Below, piece by piece: positions 19,162 to 28,636 of a stretch of 64,000 nucleotides of DNA. The first letter of the stretch is position 1. Each line of letters starts with the position of its first letter. The notes beneath the pieces are model-generated. The model saw only the letters and a list, made by a program, of their open reading frames with translations, was not told where the DNA came from and did not search any database. This DNA comes from Bacteroidota bacterium (GTDB lineage: Bacteria; Bacteroidota; Bacteroidia; Bacteroidales; FEN-979). The position numbers and the translations under genes are program-made. The DNA lies in assembly GCA_026391355.1 (NCBI GenBank), contig JAPLDH010000013.1, forward strand, positions 1 to 64,000, read 5' to 3'.

Positions 19162-19398
19162 TTATTTTTTCTCAGAATGGGGCATAACACCATTACCCCT
19201 GCGCAATTCATATTTTAATCTTGTTTCTGACTCCTTGCTCTTATCGGAAATAAAGATAACCGTTCTGCCTCCGTCAAGTACTATGGGAAATTTTCCTGTC
19301 ACTGACCCCGTTAATAATTTTGCATCGGGGATTTTAAACCGATGATTTGCCATACTCATCCTGTTCTCCAGCGTGTCCTTTTTCATTCTTTGTTTCAA
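19162..19398 (-). CDS. Hypothetical small basic protein
   Basis: A 78-residue minus-strand frame in an otherwise empty 529-nt gap (19119-19647). Its composition looks coding: charged, with a hydrophobic core segment GKFPIVLDGGRTVIFISD. The opposite-strand frame over the same bases is less protein-like. No family was recognised. No strong promoter was found upstream, although a weak TACCTTGT lies near 19430. The rest of the gap holds only AT-rich spacer and the promoter of the next gene. Confidence 0.4.
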   Translation of the reverse strand: MKQRMKKDTLENRMSMANHRFKIPDAKLLTGSVTGKFPIVLDGGRTVIFISDKSKESETRLKYELRRGNGVMPHSEKK

Positions 19399-19575
19399 TT
19401 TCAGATTATAAAATCTACAGTATTTTTACAAGGTACGACTGATTTTGATATTTCTGACAAAATAGTTATGAACAACGAGCCCTCTGTCTTCCTTTTTGGC
19501 TCGTCCGAGAGCCACCAGTCTGGTTTTAGAATGAGTCAATGAAATAATGAATAATTAATAATAAGTCTTATTTTC

Positions 19576-19606
19576 TTGCAACCTGTTTTTCTTTTCATTA
19601 GATTTG
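19576..19606 (+). promoter_or_regulatory. Promoter of the T9SS repeat protein gene
   Basis: TTG (19576-19578) and TAGATTTG (19599-19606) are spaced by exactly 20 nt and match the Bacteroidota promoter pattern. The start codon candidates at 19648 and 19657 lie about 35-45 nt after the expected transcription start. Confidence 0.65.
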
Positions 19607-19647
19607 AAGTGTTTCTGATACTGAAAGTCCATCTAACACATCATAAA

Positions 19648-21045
19648 ATGCACAGGATGAGAAAATTATTCTACTTTTTTTTGTTTTTGCTTCCGGTTTT
19701 TGCTGGTGCTCAAAACGATCTGTACAAATCTTCCCCATTGGGTTATATGTGGAAGTATGTTGGTAATCAGGGTTTCTCAAGCGGACAGGCGGATTTCCTC
19801 AGCCTCGCCTTCAGCCCTACTGATCACTTTCCTTATGTAGCTTATATGGATTATGGAGATACCATGAAAGCAATGGTAAAAAAATATGACGGAGTCAACT
19901 GGGTGAATATAGGGAATGCCATGTCTTCAGGAGAATGGTCAATGTTTACAAGCCTCGCCTTCAGCCCCGTCGGCCAACCTTACATTGCTTATTGTGACGC
20001 TGCGATTGGTTACGGTGCGACAGTTATGAAATTTGACGGAACAAACTGGGTGAATGTTGGTACCCCCGGATTCTCGGCAGGAGCAGCGCAGAGTACCTGC
20101 CTTGCTTTCAACCCAACAGATGGAAACCCGTACGTTGCTTACCAGGATGATGGGAACCATGATAAGATCACAGTGATGAAATTTGACGGAACCAATTGGG
20201 TGAATGTCGGAAATACGGGATTCTCAGCCGGGGTTGCACTGGAAACCAGCCTTGCATTCAGCCCATCCGGCCAGCCTTTTGTGGCTTTTAAGGACTGGAC
20301 GGCAGCCAAAGGAGCAACGGTGATGAAATTTGACGGGACAACATGGGTGGTTGTCGGGTCAGCTGGTTTGTTGGCAGGAGTGGCCGATTACATTACCCTC
20401 GCCATCCATCCCTCTGGTCAGCCCTATGTTGCCTATATGGACTCTGCAAATTATTCCAGGGCTTCTGTAAAGAAATTTGACGGAACCGACTGGGTATATG
20501 TGGGAAATCCGGGTTTTTCAGCCGGTTGGGCTGAATGGATCAGCCTTGCCTTCAATCCATCCGGTCAACCCTGTATCGCGTATGAGGATTTTGGGTTTGA
20601 CCGTAAAGCAACGTTGATGAAATTTAACGGAACTTTCTGGGATTATGTCGGAATTGAAGGCTTCACGGGTGATTGGGCGGAATTCAACAGTCTTGTCTTC
20701 AATCCATCCAATGGTCAGGCCTATGTTGCCTATCAGGATAATGATGATTCCATGAAAGCATCGGTTATGAGATATGATTCCGTTTATGTTGGGATAAATG
20801 AACCAGGTGACACAAGTATATCCATCTACCCAAATCCTGCAACGGATAAGATTACCACTAAATTTGCAGGGTTAACTTCAGGATTACATCTGGCTATTAT
20901 GAATATTTATGGCCAGGAAATCATGAGCCGACAAATAACCGGACCTAAAACGCAAATTGATATTTCCGATCTTCCTGGGGGAACTTATTTGGTTAGATTG
21001 AATTGCGACAAATCTGTGTTTGTGACCAAGCTATTCAAATATTAA
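19648..21045 (+). CDS. Secreted repeat protein with T9SS sorting domain
   Basis: The 465-residue protein begins MHRMRKLFYFFLFLLPVFAG. ATGs at 19648 and 19657 are both possible and both follow the promoter at 19576-19606, which rules out the longer open frame. The mature part is eight or so copies of a roughly 50-residue repeat of the type MKFDGTNWVNVGNxGFSAG followed by SLAFxPSGQPYVAYxD. This pattern suggests a beta-propeller or similar repeat fold. A type A sorting domain closes it: ISIYPNPATDKITTKF, MNIYGQEIMSRQ and LPGGTYLVRLN. It is expected to be exported by T9SS. The ligand is unknown. Confidence 0.85.
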   Translation: MHRMRKLFYFFLFLLPVFAGAQNDLYKSSPLGYMWKYVGNQGFSSGQADFLSLAFSPTDHFPYVAYMDYGDTMKAMVKKYDGVNWVNIGNAMSSGEWSMFTSLAFSPVGQPYIAYCDAAIGYGATVMKFDGTNWVNVGTPGFSAGAAQSTCLAFNPTDGNPYVAYQDDGNHDKITVMKFDGTNWVNVGNTGFSAGVALETSLAFSPSGQPFVAFKDWTAAKGATVMKFDGTTWVVVGSAGLLAGVADYITLAIHPSGQPYVAYMDSANYSRASVKKFDGTDWVYVGNPGFSAGWAEWISLAFNPSGQPCIAYEDFGFDRKATLMKFNGTFWDYVGIEGFTGDWAEFNSLVFNPSNGQAYVAYQDNDDSMKASVMRYDSVYVGINEPGDTSISIYPNPATDKITTKFAGLTSGLHLAIMNIYGQEIMSRQITGPKTQIDISDLPGGTYLVRLNCDKSVFVTKLFKY

Positions 21046-21049
21046 TGAG

Positions 21050-21103
21050 GTAATGAGATAATGAAGTAATAAATAATTAATAATTACATCATTATCTCAT
21101 TAC
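21050..21103. terminator. Bidirectional terminator hairpin
   Basis: A perfect 15-bp inverted repeat (21050-21064 with 21089-21103) continues inward after one mismatch as a further short stem. It sits between the converging genes ending at 21045 and 21100 and overlaps the stop of the latter. Both arms are built from ATGAGATAATGA-like words. Confidence 0.6.
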
Positions 21104-21633
21104 TCCTTCTGCCCGGCCTTAATAGAGTTTCCCTCCGTTTGGTTAACTGCCATATCGATAATTCTCAGTGTATCATTATTTGGGCTGTTAACTATTTGAA
21201 ACCAGCCATAATAATATCTCAAATGTCCATCGGGAAAATATTCATTTCTAAATCCAATAAATTTATTCCCCTTCCCTCTGAAATTTTTCAGACTAAAGCT
21301 ATTGGAGGTTATTGTATCGCCCCAATTGTTTTGTCCGGATATGACATCATTCAGATTGAATAATAAAATATCACCTGAATTTCCGTCTTTTAAAAGTTCC
21401 TGACCACAATCACACAGAAGGTGATCGTGAACATATTTAAGCCTTGTAATAAAAGAATCTCCTTCTTTATATATTTCAAAAATAACTCTGTAATTTGTAT
21501 CAGCACTTTCATGGATCAAAACCTTTTCCAGCATTGAATGATTTATATTATCAGAAGTCTTTTTATCTTTTTTACAGGCATTGCTGAAGATCAGCAAAAA
21601 CAAGAATACTAAGAAAATAATTCGCTTCATCAT
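21100..21633 (-). CDS. Hypothetical lipoprotein
   Basis: A 177-residue protein starting MMKRIIFLVFLFLLIF with a lipobox FSNAC and lysines after the cysteine. The frame is open for 29 more residues upstream, but the signal peptide fixes the start at 21633 or 21630. The mature part has two cysteines (HLLCDCGQE) and the segment GHLRYYYGWFQIVNS, and no family was recognised. It is probably attached to the inner face of the outer membrane or to the cell surface. It lies alone between converging and tandem genes. Confidence 0.65.
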   Translation of the reverse strand: MMKRIIFLVFLFLLIFSNACKKDKKTSDNINHSMLEKVLIHESADTNYRVIFEIYKEGDSFITRLKYVHDHLLCDCGQELLKDGNSGDILLFNLNDVISGQNNWGDTITSNSFSLKNFRGKGNKFIGFRNEYFPDGHLRYYYGWFQIVNSPNNDTLRIIDMAVNQTEGNSIKAGQKE

Positions 21634-21790
21634 TCTCAGGTAAAATGGTAAACCCTTCATACTTTTATGTCTTTTTAAATCTGGGATAAATGAAGATTGA
21701 CCTATAAAACTCTTCCCCACCGGGGCTGTGTTAATTAAATATATAATAAAGACAAATATATATAAAAAAGGTTGTCTCCTGATCCTTTCA

Positions 21791-24700
21791 TTAATTTTTA
21801 ATAAACTTCCTTACTATATTGGTTCCATCATCGAAATTGATCCTCATGGAGTAAAATCCAACCGGCAAATTCGTTGTTGGGATACTGAGCCTGGATTTAC
21901 CAGAATTCAGTTTTTTACTGACCTGCAGAACTTCCCTTCCTGTAACATCCCTGAGTTCGATGATTAATCCTGTCATCTTTGTAAGCTGAAGCTCAATATT
22001 GGCTTCATTGGATACCGGGTTGGGATAGATCACACTCGAATTTAAAGCCGATATGCCAAGAGGTATTCCGATAATCGTATTCCCGGTGAAGGTCATAACG
22101 ACATTCCCTTGCGGATTATCAGGAGATAGTACCACCATGATCACATCGCTTTTCACTCCGGCAATTTCGGCCTTAAGGTAATACGTGCCATATGCAAGGG
22201 AAGGAAATGCAAAAGTTCCCTGGTCATTCAGCTTGAGATAGGAGATCGTTTTACCCTCGCTGTTCATGAGCAGTATTACAATTTTACCGAGCAATCCGGA
22301 GGATTTCAAACCATTCAGATTGATCTGTCCATGAATGGACCCGTTACCTGACATCATATCAGAGGCCGCCAGCAGGTTGATGTTATAAGGATTTACGGGT
22401 ACCCCGAGATGGATGATGGTTGCATCCTCCCAATAAACTGTACCACCATAATAGGTCGGCAGAAATCCTTCAGGTGTAAATGGTATTGCATAGATATAGA
22501 AGTCGCCCTGGGGAACCATCGGGAAATAATAGACCCCATCCGAATCAATATTGCTGATATTGATGTAGGGTACATAAGGAGGGATTGTATCGACTGAGAA
22601 TAAGGCCACCATGCCTGTTTGGGCGGGGAATTCTCCGGCAAACACCTGCCCGTATAGCTGCAGGAACTGGGCGCTGTCGCCAACCAGAATAGTCTGGCCT
22701 GAGGAATAAGTGCAAAGTGTGGAATCGATGGTTGTTAAGGTAACATAATAGACCCCAGTAGATGGAAAGGTGTGCAGGACGGATTGACCTATGCCTACCT
22801 GGCCATCACCGAAACTCCAGTTATAATTCGCAGCCAATCCATTGACCATATGTCCATAAAGGGTTACATCGAGCCCTGACTTAATGTATGTAAAATAGCT
22901 CACACAACTGGTAACATTTCCAACAGTGATCTCCTGGCAGGAAGTGTTAAGACAGTCGGGGCCTTCAATGGCAAGACATACATAATAGTTCCCGGGACCA
23001 GGGAAGATATGGGAAGGATTCTGAACTACTGAAGATGAATCATCGTCGAAGTTCCAGAGCCAATGGTCAATCGTACCCGTTGAGAGATCTGTGAACTGGA
23101 GGGTATTCGGATCAGCAGTAGCAGCCCAGGTAAATTGTGCCTGGCAGCTAACGGTTGAATCGGAAACTTGTATGATCTGTATAGCCGAGTCATGGCAATA
23201 TGTACTGGTGTTATAGATATAAAGTCGCACGGTATAATTGCCTGCTGCCGGATACACATGAAGCGGGTCCGATTGGCTTGAGGTGGCTCCATCTCCGAAA
23301 TGCCAGTACCGGGTATAAGGTTCACCTGTCGAAATATCATGGAACTGGATCGTAAGGGAACCTGCATTGGTATATGACATAATGGCCTGGCAATCGGAAC
23401 CAGAGGTTGTTGTGAATGTCATATCGACACCATATGCAGTTCCAAAACTGTTCACACCTTTTGCCCGGTAATGATAGGTGTGGTTTGGCAGGAGCCCCGT
23501 AAGGCCAGTTGAGATTGCCTGCGATGTATTGCCGTAAACTGTCGCAGGAGTAGCGTTGATTGTATTTCCATAGGCAGTCGACAATCCATATTCAAAGGCA
23601 GCTGTCGTCGGATCTCCGTTGGGATTGACAGAACCGTTGAGTGTCGCAGTGGTTCCTCCTATGGATGTTGCCGCAAGGGTTACCACAGTTGCTATCGTAT
23701 CATTCGTATAAAATGTCGAATCCGCACCATACGCTGTTCCCCCGGCATTTGAGCCAACCCCACGGTAGTGATAAAGCGTCCCAGGTGATAAACCATAGGC
23801 AATGGCACTTACAATCTGAAAGTTGTTTCCCGATACGGTTCCTGCTGAAACCGAAGAGCCATAAGCAGTTGTTGTTCCGTACTGAAAGCTGGCAGTTGTC
23901 AGTGATCCGTTGGCGTTGATATGGGCTATCATCCGGGCATAAAAATGGGTAATCATATCGGCGCCGTATGTAATTACTGTAGGAGGTGTTGCACCTGCTG
24001 ACAACGTCGTGAATGTGTAATCACTGCCGTAAGATGTTCCGTATGAATTCACGCCTTTGATCCTGAAATGGTATGTGGTTCCAGCAACGAGTCCTACAAG
24101 TGCAGCGGTCACTGATTGAACGGTATTCCCTGTAACGGTATTAGGTGTTGCGGCAATAGTTGATCCATAGGAAGGAGTAAGCCCATAGTCAAAGCTTACA
24201 GTTGTAGTAGCTCCGTTTGCGTTGACCGTACCATTCAGTGTTGCAATGGTCTGGTTGATGTTTGTAGCCGGTTGTGTAACGACTGAAGGTGCAGCAGCCA
24301 ACGTGGTGAACACGGAATCGTTACCATAGGCCGTGCCATTGGCATTCGTTCCTGCAGCCCGGAAATGGTAGGTCGTTGCCGGGGAAAGCCCGTAAATTGA
24401 AGCATTGATCGGGGTCATGGTATTCCCGGTTACAGTCTGTGCTGCAACAGAATTACCATACGCTGTGGTTAGACCATACTGGAAGGAGGTTGTGGTGGAA
24501 TACCCGTTGGCATTCACATGACCGTTGAGGGTTGCACTGTTAGCAGTGATACCCGATGCTGTCATTGTTACAACGGTGGGTACAGGACCCGTACCAAGCG
24601 TCGTAAAGGTAGTATCATAGTCATATCCCGTACCCATGGAATTCACACCCTTTCCCCTTAAATGGTATGTAGTTGCCGGGGTCAGCCCGGTTATGTTTGC

Positions 24701-26371
24701 AGTGACAAATTGGTAGGTGTTCCCATATACTGTACCCGGTGTTCCACCGATGGTCGATCCGTAGGACGCAGTGAGTCCGTATTCAAAGCTGGTCGTCGTT
24801 GCCAGCCCATTGGCCCTGGTGCTGTCGTTGAGTGTTGCCGAGGTAGTGGTGATGTTTGTGGCATAGGCAAGAATTACATCAGGAGCAGCATTCAGGGTGG
24901 TGAAAACCGAATCATTCCCGTATGTTGTACCATAAGCATTCGAGGCAACTGCCCTGAAATGGTAGTTGGTGGCAGGAGAAAGCCAATAAATGTCGGCATA
25001 TACAAGTTGGTTTGTACTTCCATTGATCGTCCCGACGGAGTATGAACTTCCGTAAGATGTGGTAAACCCATACTCAAAAGATACATTGGTTGAATAGCCA
25101 TTGGGGTTGACATGCCCGTTCAGTCTGGCACTGGTAGCCGTAATATTTGTTGCATGGTTGGTGGTCACTGTCGGAGGGGAGCCTGAACCGAGGGTTGTAA
25201 AAGATTTATCTGCTCCGTAAGAGGTTCCGTTTGCATTTGTACCCACAACCCTGTAATGATATGAAGTGGACGGGGTCAGACCTGAAATGGGGGCACTTAC
25301 AGACACATTGATATTCCCGGTGACAATTCCTCCTGAAACAGTGCTTCCATATGAGGTCGTCAACCCGTATTGAAATGTAACCGTAGTTGAAGATCCGTAG
25401 GCATCGACTACCCCGTTTAACGTGGCACTGGTGGAGGTTATGTTGGTCGGGTTGTCGGTGTAAACATATGGAGGATAGCCCGTTGTGGTGAAAACAGAGT
25501 CCGGGCCATAGGAAGTTCCACCGGCGCTGTTTCCGACAGCCCTGTAATGGTAAAGCGTACTTGCAGCAAGATACCCGGTTGAAGCAGATATACTGGTGAC
25601 AGTACTCCCGGTCACAGTCCCCGCATTGGCATTACTTCCGTATGATGTGGTTAAGCCGTACTGGAATGAGGCTGTAGTGGAATACCCGTTTGCATTTACC
25701 GTTCCATGCAGGACTGCCTGGCTCGCGCCGATGCCTGTTGCATTGTTGGTAGTGACAGTGGGTGCAGGAGGTGTTGAGGTATATCCCTTGATATGCACAA
25801 GATCGAGATGGCAGTTGCGTACCTGGTTGGAATTAAACAAAAGTGCAATGTAAAGTGTCGCCTGGTTTGCAGCCCCGGCGGGAAGGTTCTGGGTCTCAAG
25901 TACCCACTGGGCAGGCATGCTTGATCGCTGGAAAATGGTTCCGGCAGTCGTCCAGGTTGTTCCGTTGGTCGACCATTGAACATATACCCCTTCAGTCGGA
26001 GCATCATAATAAGCTGTATCAACATACCATTCGAAATCGATGGTAACGTAAGGATAGCCTGACGTTGAAACGGCAGTTGTCCGCTTCAGCCTGTTCGAAG
26101 TGCCGTTGGTGGCAACATCCGAATGAAATTCAACCATCCTGTTACCACTGAATGGAAAGCAGCCGGGATCATAACCTGTTTGCTCAAAGAAAGTGTAATT
26201 ACTTCCGGTAACAAGGTCAACTCCCCAACCCGTTGGTGGTGTTTGTCCTATAGAAGCAGATTCCCAGTCCTCGGTGAAGAGTGTCGTTTGGGCTTTGGTA
26301 TTGGATGCTGCTACAAATACGATCAATACTGTCAGTAAAAGGATGCGGTGAATTTTGGTAAAGGTTTTCAT
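21791..26371 (-). CDS. Large fibronectin-like/PKD repeat protein with T9SS sorting domain
   Basis: The 1526-residue protein starts at MKTFTKIHRILLLTVL, chosen over an upstream start because it gives a clean signal peptide ending NTKAQ. An N-terminal jelly-roll-like domain (about 25-215) is followed by eight fibronectin-type-III-like repeats of about 95 residues, each with ATLNGxVNANGYSTT.SFQYG and a YHYRxxGxNxxGTxYG end. Three PKD domains follow (YWHFGDG, WNFDDD and NWSFGDG cores), then two regulatory beta-sandwiches and a type A sorting domain (VIYPNPVSNEANIELQ, LPVGFYSMRI). It is likely an adhesin-like surface protein, and the ligand is unknown. Confidence 0.88.
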   Translation of the reverse strand: MKTFTKIHRILLLTVLIVFVAASNTKAQTTLFTEDWESASIGQTPPTGWGVDLVTGSNYTFFEQTGYDPGCFPFSGNRMVEFHSDVATNGTSNRLKRTTAVSTSGYPYVTIDFEWYVDTAYYDAPTEGVYVQWSTNGTTWTTAGTIFQRSSMPAQWVLETQNLPAGAANQATLYIALLFNSNQVRNCHLDLVHIKGYTSTPPAPTVTTNNATGIGASQAVLHGTVNANGYSTTASFQYGLTTSYGSNANAGTVTGSTVTSISASTGYLAASTLYHYRAVGNSAGGTSYGPDSVFTTTGYPPYVYTDNPTNITSTSATLNGVVDAYGSSTTVTFQYGLTTSYGSTVSGGIVTGNINVSVSAPISGLTPSTSYHYRVVGTNANGTSYGADKSFTTLGSGSPPTVTTNHATNITATSARLNGHVNPNGYSTNVSFEYGFTTSYGSSYSVGTINGSTNQLVYADIYWLSPATNYHFRAVASNAYGTTYGNDSVFTTLNAAPDVILAYATNITTTSATLNDSTRANGLATTTSFEYGLTASYGSTIGGTPGTVYGNTYQFVTANITGLTPATTYHLRGKGVNSMGTGYDYDTTFTTLGTGPVPTVVTMTASGITANSATLNGHVNANGYSTTTSFQYGLTTAYGNSVAAQTVTGNTMTPINASIYGLSPATTYHFRAAGTNANGTAYGNDSVFTTLAAAPSVVTQPATNINQTIATLNGTVNANGATTTVSFDYGLTPSYGSTIAATPNTVTGNTVQSVTAALVGLVAGTTYHFRIKGVNSYGTSYGSDYTFTTLSAGATPPTVITYGADMITHFYARMIAHINANGSLTTASFQYGTTTAYGSSVSAGTVSGNNFQIVSAIAYGLSPGTLYHYRGVGSNAGGTAYGADSTFYTNDTIATVVTLAATSIGGTTATLNGSVNPNGDPTTAAFEYGLSTAYGNTINATPATVYGNTSQAISTGLTGLLPNHTYHYRAKGVNSFGTAYGVDMTFTTTSGSDCQAIMSYTNAGSLTIQFHDISTGEPYTRYWHFGDGATSSQSDPLHVYPAAGNYTVRLYIYNTSTYCHDSAIQIIQVSDSTVSCQAQFTWAATADPNTLQFTDLSTGTIDHWLWNFDDDSSSVVQNPSHIFPGPGNYYVCLAIEGPDCLNTSCQEITVGNVTSCVSYFTYIKSGLDVTLYGHMVNGLAANYNWSFGDGQVGIGQSVLHTFPSTGVYYVTLTTIDSTLCTYSSGQTILVGDSAQFLQLYGQVFAGEFPAQTGMVALFSVDTIPPYVPYINISNIDSDGVYYFPMVPQGDFYIYAIPFTPEGFLPTYYGGTVYWEDATIIHLGVPVNPYNINLLAASDMMSGNGSIHGQINLNGLKSSGLLGKIVILLMNSEGKTISYLKLNDQGTFAFPSLAYGTYYLKAEIAGVKSDVIMVVLSPDNPQGNVVMTFTGNTIIGIPLGISALNSSVIYPNPVSNEANIELQLTKMTGLIIELRDVTGREVLQVSKKLNSGKSRLSIPTTNLPVGFYSMRINFDDGTNIVRKFIKN

Positions 26372-26480
26372 AACTTTTATTATTTGGTGATATTCGTTTT
26401 TGATTCTTTTCTTCTTGTTGATAATGTAATTCTTAAACACAACCCCTTGAAATGGTTGCTTGAAATGTTTTCAATAATTA

Positions 26481-27791
26481 CTAATTCCTGATTATCAGCG
26501 CAATCCTGAACCCTGCTGACCAGGGCTTTTTGGTGTTATCGGGTTTTTCATAGACCGAATTGAAATAGTGCCTGAAATCCGGTTCAACTTCCAGTCCGAA
26601 ACGGCGGTTCATCCGGAACCAGGCATTGATCCCGGCACTGAATTGCCAGTTGGTTGCAACCCGGTCAGGAGTTACATCATTCAACCTGACAATCCTGTCC
26701 TTGCCCAGATTATAACTGGCACTTTTTGCCCTCGATTGAAGCAGTACCGATAAGGTAGGACCAATCCTGACGCCCAGGGAGAAATTGTTGTTACGGATGA
26801 GATCATATCCTAATTTAAGGGGAATCTGAAGGTAGATATATCTTTTCTCATAATATGAATAATTAAGTCTTAAAAGACTGTCATACACTTCCTTGTCGGT
26901 ATAATAGTAGATCGGGATAATGTGCGTATGGCTGATATCCCACTTAAATACAATGGAATCAAGCCCCCTGTAGGTTCCAAGGTAATCATTATAACCGATC
27001 ACCATCTCATTGGTGCCCTTGGTAATTGACAGACCGATCCCTGTACCGACAGAAAAGGGTCCGAAATGAAAGGATTCTTCCAGTCCCAGGTTATCGGCCC
27101 TCATGGATTTATTTGCCTCCAGGATATTGAACATCCATTCGGCGGTATAGGATACTCCTGTTGCAAAGTACCACCGGCCAGAAGACCAGTCAGAGGAATT
27201 TCTGCACTCTATTGGCCAATCCAATAAATGACTGACTACTTTGTAGCGCGGTGCAGAATCTGCTTTTTCCCCTGTTACAACAAGGGGGCCGGTTACAGGT
27301 TTTATTGGATTCTCCGCTGGTATATTAAGGGAGGATGTGTTGATGTTTTCATTTGGCAGAAGATTGCCTGGTTTGCTGTTCATTGCGATCAACTGCTCCT
27401 CCGGTTTCACAGGGACCAACTGGTGAGAAGGTTCCCGGACAGGAGAGATTTGGGCATATTCCTTAGCGGGAGCGCTGCTTTTCTGAGGATGATTGCCGGA
27501 TGTAATAGGTGAAGGAACGGCTATTCCGTTTCCGGGTTGAATAATTGCTGCGGAAGTCTTTACTGCTCCTGGTTTATTCATGCCAGTGCCGAACCAGATT
27601 CCCATGATCCCCATCAGAATCAGCAGGATAATCATTGGAAAGAAGTACCATCTTCGATAAACCGGGAGTTTGAAATCCAGCGATGCTACATCCTTCAGGA
27701 ATAGCTCCCTGGCCTTGCCTGAAGGTGTGATCGCATGATCCCCCAGGACATCGAGGAAAAAGTCGTCGAGGGAATGTGTTTTATTTTTCAT
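26481..27791 (-). CDS. Membrane protein with cytoplasmic N-terminus and beta-barrel-like C-terminus
   Basis: The 436-residue protein has a soluble N-terminus of about 45 residues (LDDFFLDVLGDHAITPSG), one transmembrane helix (FFPMIILLILMGIMGIWFG, about 48-67), a low-complexity periplasmic linker, and a C-terminal half with PorT/outer-membrane-barrel-like strands (FHFGPFSVGTGIGLSI, RIGPTLSVLL, FRIALIIRN). Its start overlaps the stop of the sigma factor gene by 11 nt. This arrangement is common in Bacteroidota, where the short cytoplasmic part may bind the sigma factor, so it could act as an anti-sigma factor. That role is inferred from context only. Confidence 0.7.
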   Translation of the reverse strand: MKNKTHSLDDFFLDVLGDHAITPSGKARELFLKDVASLDFKLPVYRRWYFFPMIILLILMGIMGIWFGTGMNKPGAVKTSAAIIQPGNGIAVPSPITSGNHPQKSSAPAKEYAQISPVREPSHQLVPVKPEEQLIAMNSKPGNLLPNENINTSSLNIPAENPIKPVTGPLVVTGEKADSAPRYKVVSHLLDWPIECRNSSDWSSGRWYFATGVSYTAEWMFNILEANKSMRADNLGLEESFHFGPFSVGTGIGLSITKGTNEMVIGYNDYLGTYRGLDSIVFKWDISHTHIIPIYYYTDKEVYDSLLRLNYSYYEKRYIYLQIPLKLGYDLIRNNNFSLGVRIGPTLSVLLQSRAKSASYNLGKDRIVRLNDVTPDRVATNWQFSAGINAWFRMNRRFGLEVEPDFRHYFNSVYEKPDNTKKPWSAGFRIALIIRN

Positions 27792-28389
27792 GATTCAATA
27801 TTTTCGATAGCATTCTTTTCCCCACCGGGCCCTGCCCTGCCTGGGAAACTACTTCCATGATCTTTTTACGCAGCATCGCCCGTGCCTTTGACAATTGCGA
27901 CTTTGACGTATTTTCGGAACAATCCAAAAGCTTTGCAATCTCTTTATGCGTATATTTTTCAAAAACATACAGGTTAAAAACTGTTCTGTACCCGGCAGGC
28001 AGGTGTGTGAGTATCTCCATTACCTGGTCAGGATTAACTTTCTCCCTGATGCTATCAAATAAAGTTTCTTCATCTTCTCCATCCTTTTCATAGTATTGAA
28101 CTTTGTCAATGTCGAGGAACCTTTTTTCCTTCAGATGATCGCGAACATAGTTAAGTGCGGTATTGATGACGATCCGTTTCATCCAGTTTTCAAATGCGCT
28201 GTCAAACCTTGATTTAAAAGTATGACGATGACGAATGATCTTCATGAAAGCGTCGTGCAGTACATCTTCGGCATCTTCAATGTTTCCGCAATACCGCATA
28301 GAAATGCTCAGGAACCGAGACGAATAGCGGTCATACAACAGATCTAAATCCCCATTATTCTGAATTTTATCGTGTGGAGATTGTGTCAT
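27781..28389 (-). CDS. ECF-type RNA polymerase sigma factor
   Basis: A 202-residue sigma-70-like factor. Region 2 lies at about residues 20-90 (LYDRYSSRFLSISMRYCG, then DAEDVLHDAFMKI) and region 4 at about 130-190 (LPAGYRTVFNLYVFEKYTHK, then EIAKLLDCSENTSKSQLSKA), with the helix-turn-helix that reads the -35 region. The start MTQSPHDK at 28389 is preferred to one six codons upstream. It is followed by an overlapping gene for a probable membrane regulator. The targets are unknown, and the large secreted protein genes nearby are candidates. Confidence 0.88.
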   Translation of the reverse strand: MTQSPHDKIQNNGDLDLLYDRYSSRFLSISMRYCGNIEDAEDVLHDAFMKIIRHRHTFKSRFDSAFENWMKRIVINTALNYVRDHLKEKRFLDIDKVQYYEKDGEDEETLFDSIREKVNPDQVMEILTHLPAGYRTVFNLYVFEKYTHKEIAKLLDCSENTSKSQLSKARAMLRKKIMEVVSQAGQGPVGKRMLSKILNHEK

Positions 28390-28463
28390 TATACCGTTTA
28401 ATAACAAAGTAACACGGAACCGTCAAATGGTTGCCTGTAATCTTATGCAAGTTAGGGAAAAGT

Positions 28464-28553
28464 TTCCATTTTCCAGTTTGCAGTTTACAGTTTCCAGTTT
28501 CCAGGTCCCAGGTCCCAGTTCCCAGGTCCCAGTTCCCAGTTCCCAGTTTCCAG
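28464..28553. repeat. Seven-base tandem repeats (CCAGTTT/CCAGTTC/CCAGGTC)
   Basis: About a dozen near-copies of a 7-nt unit lie in the 229-nt gap between the sigma factor gene and the T9SS gene at 28637. The unit switches between CCAGTTT, CCAGTTC and CCAGGTC. Short open frames across it have repetitive translations and are not genes. Confidence 0.75.
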
Positions 28554-28636
28554 TTTTTTTGTTTCGGGGAAAAGGTTCCATTGAACCACGGAACCAGGTA
28601 GCTCTGTTGGTGTGCGCTTTCAGGCGTGCGGAGCAC

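Noticed and set aside
24662-25045. Plus-strand frame of 127 residues
   Set aside because: It is antisense to the fibronectin-like repeats of the gene at 21791-26371.
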